From contig OX326958.1 of NCBI GenBank assembly GCA_946800325.1, forward strand, positions 70,057,264 to 70,121,263: a stretch of 64,000 nucleotides of DNA. The letters run 5' to 3'. Position numbers and translations under genes: made by a program. Below are positions 39,440-52,000 of this stretch, piece by piece. The notes under the pieces were generated by a model, which saw only the letters and a program-made list of their open reading frames with translations, was not told where the DNA came from and ran no database searches. This DNA comes from Luzula sylvatica (lineage: Eukaryota > Streptophyta > Magnoliopsida > Poales > Juncaceae). Within the stretch, counting starts at the first letter, position 1, and each line of letters begins with the position of its first letter.

Positions 39440-41915
39440 TTTCATCTTGAATTATTGAATATGAAGATTGTCCAATTGTAGGTTTCTCAATCTTTCTCCA
39501 AATGGCACGATTTTTATATCAAAATTGCTCGCCCCCGCGCGAGAAATACTGCAACGCGAACGAATTTGGGAAATTATGTTTTTTGAAACCGAATTAACAG
39601 AAAATACAGTTTTTTTGGTAATTTCATCATGAATTATTGAATTTGAAGATTATCACATTGTAACTTTCTCATACTTTCTCCAAATGGCACGATCTTCATA
39701 TCAAAATCGCTCGCCTCGACGAGAGGAATGCAGGAGCACGGCCGAATTTCGAAAATTATGTATTTTGAGCCCGAATAAACAAAAAATACAGTTTTTTTTG
39801 TAATTTCATCCTGAATTATTGAATATGAAGATTGTCCAATTGTAGGTTTCTCAATCTTTCTCCAAATGGCACGATTTTTATATCAAAATCGCTCGCCCCG
39901 GCGAGAGAAATACAGCAGCGCGAACGAATTTGGGAAATTATGTATTTTGAAACCGGATTAACAGAAAATACAGTTTTTTTGGTAATTTCATCATGAATTA
40001 TTGAATTTGAAGATTATCACATTGTAACTTTCTCATACTTTCTCCAAATGGCACGATCTTCATATCAAAATCGCTCGCCTCGACGAGAGGAATGCAGCTA
40101 CGCGGCCGAATTTCGAAAATTATGTATTTTGAGCCCGAATTAACAAAAAATACAGTTTTTTTTGTAATTTCATCTTGAATTATTGAATATGAAGATTGTC
40201 CAATTGTAGGTTTCTCAATCTTTCTCCAAATGGCACGATTTTTATATCAAAATCGCTCGCCCACGCGCGAGAAATACAGCAGCGCGAACGAATTTGGGAA
40301 ATTATGTTTTTTGAAACCGAATTAACAGAAAATACAGTTTTTTTGGTAATTTCATCATGAATTATTGAATTTGAAGATTATCACATTGTAACTTTCTCAT
40401 ACTTTCTCCAAATGGCACGATCTTCATATCAAAATCGCTCCCCTCGACGAGAGGAATGCAGCATCGCGGCCGAATTTGGAAAATTATGTATTTTGAGCCC
40501 GAATTAACAAAAAATACAGTTTTTTTTGTAATTTCATCATGAATTATTGAATATGAAGATTGTCCAATTGTAGGTTTCTCAATCTTTCTCCAAATGGCAC
40601 GATTTTTATATCAAAATTGCTCGCCCCCGCGCGAGAAATACAGCAACGCGAACGAATTTGGGAAATTATGTTTTTTGAAACCGAATTAACAGAAAATACA
40701 GTTTTATTGGTAATTTCATCATGAATTATTGAATTTGAAGATTATCACATTGTAACTTTCTCATACTTTCCCCAAATGGCACGATCTTCATATCAAAATC
40801 GCTCGCCTCGACGAGAGGAATGCAGGACCACGGCCGAATTTCGAAAATTATGTATTTTGAGCCCGAATAAACAAAAAATACAGTTTTTTTTGTAATTTCA
40901 TCCTGAATTATTGAATATGAAGATTGTCCAATTGTAGGTTTCTCAATCTTTCTCCAAATGGCACGATTTTTATATCAAACTCGCTCGCCCCGGCGAGAGA
41001 AATACAGCAGCGCGAACGAATTTGGGAAATTATGTATTTTGAAACCGGATTAACAGAAAATACAGTTTTTTTGGTAATTTCATCATGAATTATTGAATTT
41101 GAAGATTATCACATTGTAACTTTCTCATACTTTCTCCAAATGGCACGATCTTCATATCAAAATCGCTCGCCTCGACGAGAGGAATGCAGCTACGCGGCCG
41201 AATTTCGAAAATTATGTATTTTGAGCCCGAATTAACAAAAAATACAGTTTTTTTTTGTAATTTCATCTTGAATTATTGAATATGAAGATTGTCCAATTGT
41301 AGGTTTCTCAATCTTTCTCCAAATGGCACGATTTTTATATCAAAATTGCTCGCCCCCGCACGAGAAATACAGTAACGCGAACGAATTTGGGAAATTATGT
41401 TTTTTGAAACCGAATTAACAGAAAATACAGTTTTTTTGGTAATTTCATCATGAATTATTGAATTTGAAGATTATCACATTGTAACTTTCTCATACTTTCT
41501 CCAAATGGCACGATCTTCATATCAAAATCGCTCGCCTCGACGAGAGGAATGCAGCTTCGCGGCCGAATTTCGAAAATTATGTATTTTGAGCCCGAATTAA
41601 CAAAAAATACAGTTTTTTTTGTAATTTCATCTTGAATTATTGAATATGAAGATTGTCCAATTGTAGGTTTCTCAATCTTTCTCCAAATGGCACGATTTTT
41701 ATATCAAAATTGCTCGCCCCCGCACGAGAAATACAGTAACGCGAACGAATTTGGGAAATTATGTATTTTGAAACCGGATTAACAGAAAATACAGTTTTTT
41801 TGGTAATTTCATCATGAATTATTGAATTTGAAGATTATCACATTGTAACTTTCTCATACTTTCTCCAAATGGCACGATCTTCATATCAAAATCGCTCGCC
41901 TCGACGAGAGGAATG

Positions 41916-44827
41916 CAGCTACGCGGCCGAATTTCGAAAATTATGTATTTTGAGCCCGAATTAACAAAAAATACAGTTTTTTTTGTAATTTCATCTTGAA
42001 TTATTGAAAATGAAGATTGTCCAATTGTAGGTTTCTCAATCTTTCTCCAAATGGCACGATTTTTATATCAAAATCGCTCGCCCCCGCGCGAGAAATACAG
42101 CAGCGCGAACGAATTTGGGAAATTATGTTTTTTGAAACCGAATTAACAGAAAATACAGTTTTTTTGGTAATTTCATCATGAATTATTGAATTTGAAGATT
42201 ATCACATTGTAACTTTCTCATACTTTCTCCAAACGGCACGATCTTCATATCAAAATCGCTCGCCTCGACGAGAGGAATGCAGCAGCGCGGCCGAATTTCG
42301 AAAATTATGTATTTTGAGCCCGAATTAACAAAAAATACAGTATTTTTTGTAATTTCATCTTGAATTATTGAATATGAAGATTGTCCAATTGTAGGTTTCT
42401 CAATCTTTCTCCAAATGGCACGATTTTTATATCAAAATCTCACGCCCCGGCGAGAGAAATACAGCAGCGCGAACGAATTTGGGAAATTATGTATTTTGAA
42501 ACCGAATTAACAGAAAATACAGTTTTTTTGGTAATTTCATCATGAATTATTGAATTTGAAGATTATCACATTGTAACTTTCTCATACTTTCTCCAAATGG
42601 CACGATCTTCATATCAAAATCGCTCGCCTCGACGAGAGGAATGCAGCAGCTCGGCCGAATTTCGAAAATTATGTATTTTGAGCACTAATTAACAAAAAAT
42701 ACAGTTTTTTTTGTAATTTCATCTTGAATTATTGAATATGAAGATTGTCCAATTGTAGGTTTCTCAATCTTTCTCCAAATGGCACGATTTTTATATCAAA
42801 ATTGCTCGCCCCCGCGCGAGAAATACAGCAACGCGAACGAATTTGGGAAATTAAGTTTTTTGAAACCGAATTAACAGAAAATACAGTTTTTTTGGTAATT
42901 TCATCATGAATTATTGAATTTGAAGATTATCACATTGTAACTTTCTCATACTTTCTCCAAATGGCACGATCTTCATATCAAAATCGCTCGCCTCGACGAG
43001 AGGAATGCAGGAACATGGCCGAATTTCGAAAATTATGTATTTTGAGCCCGAATAAACAAAAAATACAGTTTTTTTTGTAATTTCATCCTGAATTATTGAA
43101 TATGAAGATTGTCCAATTGTAGGTTTCTCAATCTTTCTCCAAATGGCACGATTTTTATATCAAAATCGCTCGCCCCGGCGAGAGAAATACAGCAGCGCGA
43201 ACGAATTTGGGAAATTATGTATTTTGAAACCGGATTAACAGAAAATACAGTTTTTTTTGTAATTTCATCATGAATTATTGAATTTGAAGATTATCACATT
43301 GTAACTTTCTCATACTTTCTCCAAATGGCACGATCTTCATATCAAAATCGCTCGCCTCGACGAGAGGAATGCAGCTACGCGGCCGAATTTCGAAAATTAT
43401 GTATTTTGAGCCCGAATTAACAAAAAATACAGTTTTTTTTGTAATTTCATCTTGAATTATTGAAAATGAAGATTGTCCAATTGTAGGTTTCTCAATCTTT
43501 CTCCAAATGGCACGATTTTTATATCAAAATCGCTCGCCCCCGCGCGAGAAATACAGCAGCGCGAACGAATTTGGGAAATTATGTTTTTTGAAACCGAATT
43601 AACAGAAAATACAGTTTTTTTGGTAATTTCATCATGAATTATTGAATTTGAAGATTATCACATTGTAACTTTCTCATACTTTCTCCAAACGGCACGATCT
43701 TCATATCAAAATCGCTCGCCTCGACGAGAGGAATGCAGCAGCGCGGCCGAATTTCGAAAATTATGTATTTTGAGCCCGAATTAACAAAAAATACAGTATT
43801 TTTTGTAATTTCATCTTGAATTATTGAATATGAAGATTGTCCAATTGTAGGTTTCTCAATCTTTCTCCAAATGGCACGATTTTTATATCAAAATCTCACG
43901 CCCCGGCGAGAGAAATATAGCAGCGCGAACGAATTTGGGAAATTATGTATTTTGAAACCGAATTAACAGAAAATACAGTTTTTTTGGTAATTTCATCATG
44001 AATTATTGAATTTGAAGATTATCACATTGTAACTTTCTCATACTTTCTCCAAATGGCACGATCTTCATATCAAAATCGCTCGCCTCGACGAGAGGAATGC
44101 AGCAGCTCGGCCGAATTTCGAAAATTATGTATTTTGAGCACTAATTAACAAAAAATACAGTTTTTTTTGTAATTTCATCTTGAATTATTGAATATGAAGA
44201 TTGTCCAATTGTAGGTTTCTCAATCTTTCTCCAAATGGCACGATTTTTATATCAAAATTGCTCGCCCCCGCGCGAGAAATACAGCAACGCGAACGAATTT
44301 GGGAAATTAAGTTTTTTGAAACCGAATTAACAGAAAATACAGTTTTTTTGGTAATTTCATCATGAATTATTGAATTTGAAGATTATCACATTGTAACTTT
44401 CTCATACTTTCTCCAAATGGCACGATCTTCATATCAAAATCGCTCGCCTCGACGAGAGGAATGCAGGAACATGGCCGAATTTCGAAAATTATGTATTTTG
44501 AGCCCGAATAAACAAAAAATACAGTTTTTTTTGTAATTTCATCCTGAATTATTGAATATGAAGATTGTCCAATTGTAGGTTTCTCAATCTTTCTCCAAAT
44601 GGCACGATTTTTATATCAAAATCGCTCGCCCCGGCGAGAGAAATACAGCAGCGCGAACGAATTTGGGAAATTATGTATTTTGAAACCGGATTAACAGAAA
44701 ATACAGTTTTTTTTGTAATTTCATCATGAATTATTGAATTTGAAGATTATCACATTGTAACTTTCTCATACTTTCTCCAAATGGCACGATCTTCATATCA
44801 AAATCGCTCGCCTCGACGAGAGGAATG
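41916..44827 (+). repeat. Two tandem 1,456-bp HOR units of subfamily 2
   Basis: The boundaries are the CAGCTACGCGG tags at 41,916, 43,372 and 44,828. Shared markers at a 1,456-bp offset include TGAAAATGAAG (42,007 and 43,463), ACAGTATTTTTTG (42,341 and 43,797 at the TATT), AAATCTCACGCCCC, AAATTAAGTTTTTTG and CAGGAACATGG (43,008 and 44,464). The two units look almost identical. Confidence 0.87.
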
Positions 44828-45555
44828 CAGCTACGCGGCCGAATTTCGAAAATTATGTATTTTGAGCCCGAATTAACAAAAAATACAGTTTTTTTTGTAA
44901 TTTCATCTTGAATTATTGAATATGAAGATTGTCCAATTGTAGGTTTCTCAATGTTTCTCCAAATGGCACGATTTTTATATCAAAATTGCTCGCCCCCGCA
45001 CGAGAAGTACAGCAACGCGAACGAATTTGGGAAATTATGTTTTTTGAAACCGAATTAACAGAAAATACAGTTTTTTTGGTAATTTCATCATGAATTATTG
45101 AATTTGAAGATTATCACATTGTAACTTTCTCATACTTTCTCCAAATGGCACGATCTTCATATCAAAATCGCTCGCCTCGACGAGAGGAATGCAGGAGCAC
45201 GGCCGAATTTCGAAAATTATGTATTTTGAGCCCGAATAAACAAAAAATACAGTTTTTTTTGTAATTTCATCCTGAATTATTGAATATGAAGATTGTCCAA
45301 TTGTAGGTTTCTCAATCTTTCTCCAAATGGCACGATTTTTATATCAAAATCGCTCGCCCCGGCGAGAGAAATACAGCAGCACGAACGAATTTGGGAAATT
45401 ATGTATTTTGAAACCGGATTAACAGAAAATACAGTTTTTTTGGTAATTTCATCATGAATTATTGAATTTGAAGATTATCACATTGTAACTTTCTCATACT
45501 TTCTCCAAATGGCACGATCTTCATATCAAAATCGCTCGCCTCGACGAGAGGAATG

Positions 45556-47011
45556 CAGCAGCGCGGCCGAATTTCGAAAATTATGTATTTTGAGCCCGAA
45601 TTAACAAAAAATACAGTTTTTTTTGTAATTTCATCTTGAATTATTGAAAATGAAGATTGTCCAATTGTAGGTTTCTCAATCTTTCTCCAAATGGCACGAT
45701 TTTTATATCAAAATCGCTCGCCCCCGCGCGAGAAATACAGCAGCGCGAACGAATTTGGGAAATTATGTTTTTTGAAACCGAATTAACAGAAAATACAGTT
45801 TTTTTGGTAATTTCATCATGAATTATTGAATTTGAAGATTATCACATTGTAACTTTCTCATACTTTCTCCAAACGGCACGATCTTCATATCAAAATCGCT
45901 CGCCTCGACGAGAGGAATGCAGCAGCGCGGCCGAATTTCGAAAATTATGTATTTTGAGCCCGAATTAACAAAAAATACAGTATTTTTTGTAATTTCATCT
46001 TGAATTATTGAATATGAAGATTGTCCAATTGTAGGTTTCTCAATCTTTCTCCAAATGGCACGATTTTTATATCAAAATCGCACGCCCCGGCGAGAGAAAT
46101 ACAGCAGCGCGAACGAATTTGGGAAATTATGTATTTTGAAACCGAATTAACAGAAAATACAGTTTTTTTGGTAATTTCATCATGAATTATTGAATTTGAA
46201 GATTATCACATTGTAACTTTCTCATACTTTCTCCAAATGGCACGATCTTCATATCAAAATCGCTCGCCTCGACGAGAGGAATGCAGCAGCTCGGCCGAAT
46301 TTCGAAAATTATGTATTTTGAGCACTAATTAACAAAAAATACAGTTTTTTTTGTAATTTCATCTTGAATTATTGAATATGAAGATTGTCCAATTGTAGGT
46401 TTCTCAATCTTTCTCCAAATGGCACGATTTTTATATCAAAATTGCTCGCCCCCGCGCGAGAAATACAGCAACGCGAACGAATTTGGGAAATTAAGTTTTT
46501 TGAAACCGAATTAACAGAAAATACAGTTTTTTTGGTAATTTCATCATGAATTATTGAATTTGAAGATTATCACATTGTAACTTTCTCATACTTTCTCCAA
46601 ATGGCACGATCTTCATATCAAAATCGCTCGCCTCGACGAGAGGAATGCAGGAGCACGGCCGAATTTCGAAAATTATGTATTTTGAGCCCGAATAAACAAA
46701 AAATACAGTTTTTTTTGTAATTTCATCCTGAATTATTGAATATGAAGATTGTCCAATTGTAGGTTTCTCAATCTTTCTCCAAATGGCACGATTTTTATAT
46801 CAAAATCGCTCGCCCCGGCGAGAGAAATACAGCAGCGCGAACGAATTTGGGAAATTATGTATTTTGAAACCGGATTAACAGAAAATACAGTTTTTTTTGT
46901 AATTTCATCATGAATTATTGAATTTGAAGATTATCACATTGTAACTTTCTCATACTTTCTCCAAATGGCACGATCTTCATATCAAAATCGCTCGCCTCGA
47001 CGAGAGGAATG
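45556..47011 (+). repeat. Third 1,456-bp unit of the same HOR, displaced by 728 bp
   Basis: The same ordered markers return (TGAAAATGAAG near 45,648, the ACAGTATT form at 45,981, AAATTAAGTTTTTTG near 46,491, CAGGAGCACGG at 46,648) after a 728-bp insert of two unrelated subfamily 2 dimers (44,828-45,555). It has small differences from the other two units, for example AAATCGCACGCC instead of AAATCTCACGCC, and is probably the older copy. Confidence 0.83.
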
Positions 47012-48904
47012 CAGCTACGCGGCCGAATTTCGAAAATTATGTATTTTGAGCCCGAATTAACAAAAAATACAGTTTTTTTTGTAATTTCATCTTGAATTAT
47101 TGAATATGAAGATTGTCCAATTGTAGGTTTCTCAATCTTTCTCCAAATGGCACGATTTTTATATCAAAATCGCTCGCCCCCGCGCGAGAAATACAGCAAC
47201 GCGAACGAATTTGGGAAATTATGTTTTTTGAAACCGAATTAACAGAAAATACAGTTTTTTTGGTAATTTCATCATGAATTATTGAATTTGAAGATTATCA
47301 CATTGTAACTTTCTCATACTTTCTCCAAACGGCACGATCTTCATATCAAAATCGCTCGCCTCGACGAGAGGAATGCAGCTACGCGGCCGAATTTCGAAAA
47401 TTATGTATTTTGAGCCCGAATTAATAAAAAATACAGTTTTTTTTGTAATTTCATCTTGAATTATTGAATATGAAGATTGTCCAATTGTAGGTTTCTCAAT
47501 CTTTCTCCAAATGGCACGATTTTTATATCAAAATCGCTCGCCCCGGCGAGAGAAATACAACAGCGCAAACGAATTTGGGAAATTATCTATTTTGAAACCG
47601 AATTAACAGAAAATACAGTTTTTTTGGTAATTTCATCATGAATTATTGAATTTGAAGATTATCACATTGTAACTTTCTCATACTTTCTCCAAACGGCACG
47701 ATCTTCATATCAAAATCGCTCGCCTCGACGAGAGGAATGCAGCAGCGCGGCCGAATTTCGAAAATTATGTATTTTGAGCCCGAATTTACAAAAAATACAG
47801 TTTTTTTTGTAATTTCATCTTGAATTATTGAATATGAAGATTGTCCAATTGTAGGTTTCTCAATCTTTCTCCAAATGGCACGATTTTTATATCAAAATCG
47901 CTCGCCCTGGCGAGAGAAATACAGCAGCGCGAACGAATTTGGGAAATTATGTATTTTGAAACCGAATTAACAGAAAATACAGTTTTTTTGGTAATTTCAT
48001 CATGAATTATTGAATTTGAAGATTATCACATTGTAACTTTCTCATACTTTCTCCAAATGGCACGATCTTCATATCAAAATCGCTCGCCTCGACGAGAGGA
48101 ATGCAGCAGCGCGGCTGAATTTCGAAAATTATGTATTTTGACCCCGAATTAACAAAAAATACAGTTTTTTTTGTAATTTCATCTTGAATTATTGAATATG
48201 AAGATTGTCCAATTGTAGGTTTCTCAATCTTTCTCCAAATGGCACGATTTTTATATCAAAATTGCTCGCCCCCACGCGAGAAATACAGCAACGCGAACGA
48301 ATTTGGGAAATTATGTATTTTGAAACCGAATTAACAGAAAATACAGTTTTTTTGGTAATTTCATCATGAATTATTGAATTTGAAGATTATCACATTGTAA
48401 CTTTCTCATACTTTCCCCAAATGGCACGATCTTCATATCAAAATCGCTCGCCTCGAGGAGAGGAATGCAGCATCGCGGCCGAATTTCGAAAATTATGTAT
48501 TTTGAGCCCGAATTTACAAAAAATACAGTTTTTTTTGTAATTTCATCTTGAATTATTGAATATGAAGATTGTCCAATTGTAGGTTTCTCAATCTTTCTCC
48601 AAATGGCACGATTTTTATATCAATATCGCTCGCCCCGGCGAGAGAAATACAGCAGCGCGAACGAATTTGGGAAATTATGTATTTTGAAACCGAATTAACA
48701 GAAAATACAGTTTTTTTGGTAATTTCATCATGAATTATTGAATTTGAAGATTATCACATTGTAACTTTCTCATACTTTCTCCAAATGGCACGATCTTCAT
48801 ATCAAAATCGCTCGCCTCGACGAGAGGAATGCAGCAGCGCGGCTGAATTTCGAAAATTATGTATTTTGACCCCGAATTAACAAAAAATACAGTTTTTTTT
48901 GTAA

Positions 48905-49086
48905 TTTCATCTTGAATTATTGAATATGAAGATTGTCCAAATGTAGGTTTCTCAATCTTTCTCCAAATGGCACGATCTTCATATCAAAATCGCTCGATTC
49001 GACGAGAGGAATGCAGCAACGCGGCTGAATTTCGAAAATTATGTATTTTGAGCCCGAATTAACAAAAAATACAGTTTTTTTTGTAA
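48905..49086 (+). repeat. Hybrid B5'-A3' satellite monomer (reciprocal type)
   Basis: This full-length 182-bp monomer starts as B (TTTCATCTTG, GTCCAAATGTAGG, TCTCAATCTT) and changes after CTCCAAATGGCACGAT to A (CTTCATATC, TCGACGAGAGG, GAGCCCGAATT). It is followed by another B monomer. This is the mirror arrangement of the three hybrids in subfamily 1, as expected for the other product of an out-of-register exchange, although it arose in a different subfamily. Confidence 0.9.
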
Positions 49087-52000
49087 TTTCATCTTGAATT
49101 ATTGAATATGAAGATTGTCCAATTGTAGGTTTCTCAATCTTTCTCCAAATGGCACGATTTTTATATCAAAATTGCTCGCCCCCGCGCGAGAAATACAGCA
49201 GCTCGAACGAATTTTGGAAATTATGTATTTTGAAACCGAATTAACAGAAAATACAGTTTTTTTGGTAATTTCATCATGAATTATTGAATTTGAATATTAT
49301 CACATTGTAACTTTCTCATACTTTCTCCAAATGGCACGATCTTCATATCAAAATCGCTCGCCTCGACGAGAGGAATGCAGCAGCGCGGTCGAATTTCGAA
49401 AATTATGTATTTTGAGCCCGAATTTACAAAAAAATACAGTTTTTTTTTAATTTCATCTTGAATTATTGAATATGAAGATTGTCCAATTGTAGGTTTCTCA
49501 ATCTTTCTCCAAATGGCACGATTTTTATATCAAAATCGCTCGCCCCGGCGAAAGAAATACAGCAGCGCGAACGAATTTGGGAAATTATTTATTTTGAAAC
49601 CGAATTAACAGAAAATACAGTTTTTTTGGTAATTTCATCATGAATTATTGAATTTGAAGATTATCACATTGTAACTTTCTCATACTTTCCCCAAATGGCA
49701 CGATCTTCATATCAAAATCGCTCGCCTCGAGGAGAGGAATGCAGCATCGCGGCCGAATTTCGAAAATTATGTATTTTGAGCCCGAATTTACAAAAAATAC
49801 AGTTTTTTTTGTAATTTCATCTTGAATTATTGAATATGAAGATTGTCCAATTGTAGGTTTCTCAATCTTTCTCCAAATGGCACGATTTTTATATCAATAT
49901 CGCTCGCCCCGGCGAGAGAAATACAGCAGCGCGAACGAATTTGGGAAATTATGTATTTTGAAACCGAATTAACAGAAAATACAGTTTTTTTGGTAATTTC
50001 ATCATGAATTATTGAATTTGAAGATTATCACATTGTAACTTTCTCATACTTTCTCCAAATGGCACGATATTCATATCAATATCGCTCGCCTCGACGAGAG
50101 AAATGCAGCAGCGCGGCCCAATTTCGAAAATTATGTATTTTGAGCCCGAATAAACAAAAAATACAGTTTTTTTTGTAATTTCATCTTGAATTATTGAATA
50201 TGAAGATTGTCCAATTGTAGGTTTCTCAATCTTTCTCCAAATGGCACGATTTTTATATCAAAATCGCTCGCCCCCGCGCGAGAAATACATTAGCGCGAAC
50301 GAATTTGGGAAATTATGTATTTTGAAACCGAATTAACAGAAAATACAGTTTTTTTGGTAATTTCATCATGAATTATTGAATTTGAAGATTATCACATTGT
50401 AACTTTCTCATACTTTCTCCAAACGGCACGATCTTCGTATCAAAATCGCTCGCCTCGACGAGAGGAATGCAGCAGCACGGCCGAATTTCGAAAATTATGT
50501 ATTTTGAGCCCGAATTAACAAAAAATACAGTTTTTTTTGTAATTTCATCTTGAATTATTGAATATGAAGATTGTCCAATTGTAGGTTTCTCAATCTTTCT
50601 CCAAATGGCACGATTTTTATGTCAAAATTGCTCGCCCCCACGCGAGAAAAACAGTAGCGCGAAGGAATTTGGGAAATTATGTTTTTTGAAACCGAATTAA
50701 CAGAAAATACAGTTTTTTTGGTAATTTCATCATGAATTATTGAATTTGAAGATTATCACATTGTAACTTTCTCGTACTTTCTCCAAATGGCACGATCTTC
50801 ATATCAAAATCGGTCGCCTCGACGAGAGGAATGCAGTAGCGCGGCCGAATTTCGAAAATTATGTATTTTGAGCCCGAATTTACAAAAAAATACAGTTTTT
50901 TTTTAATTTCATCTTGAATTATTGAATATGAAGATTGTCCAATTGTAGGTTTCTCAATCTTTCTCCAAATGGCACGATTTTTATATCAAAATCGCTCGCC
51001 CCGGCGAAAGAAATACAGCAGCGCGAACGAATTTGGGAAATTATTTATTTTGAAACCGAATTAACAGAAAATACAGTTTTTTTGGTAATTTCATCATGAA
51101 TTATTGAATTTGAAGATTATCACATTGTAACTTTCTCATATTTTCTCCAAATGGCACGATCTTCATATCAAAATTGCTCGCTTCGACGAGTGGAATGCAG
51201 CAGCGCAGCAGAATTTCGAAAATTATGTATTTTGAGCCCGAATTAACAAAAAATACAGTGTTTTTTGTAATTTCATCTTGAATTATTGAATATGAAGATT
51301 GTCCAATTGTAGGTTTCTCAATCTTTCTCCAAATGGCACGATTTTTGTATCAAAATCGCTCGCCCCCGCGCGAGAAATACAGTAGCGCGAACGAATTTTG
51401 GAAATTATGTTTTTTGAAACCGAATTAACAGAAAATACAGTTTTTTTGGTAATTTCATCATGAATTATTGAATTTGAAGATTATCACATTGTAACTTTCT
51501 CGTACTTTCTCCAAATGGCACGATCTTCATATCAAAATCGGTCGCCTCGACGAGAGGAATGCATCAACGCGGCCGAATTTCGAAAATTATGTATTTTGAG
51601 CCCGAATTAACAAAAAATACAGTTTTTTTTGTAATTTCATCTTGAATTATTGAATATGAAGATTGTCCAATTGTAGGTTTCTCAATCTTTCTCCAAATGG
51701 CACGATTTTTATATCAAAATCGCTCGCCCCCGCGCGTGAAATACAGTAGCGCGAACGAATTTGGGAAATTATTTTTTTTGAAACCGAATTAACAGAAAAT
51801 ACAGTTTTTTTGGTAATTTCATCATGAATTATTGAATTTGAAGATTATCACATTGTAACTTTCTCATACTTTCTCCAAATGGCACGATCTTCATATCAAA
51901 ATCGCTCGCCTCGACAAGAGGAATGCAGCAACGCGGCCGAATTTCGAAAATTATTTATTTTGAGCCCGAATTAACAAAAAATACAGTTTTTTTTGTAATT

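Noticed and set aside
39164..39445. Minus-strand 93-codon open frame
   Set aside because: It spans the deleted monomer junction. The frame stays open only because 76 bp were lost, and it is satellite sequence throughout.
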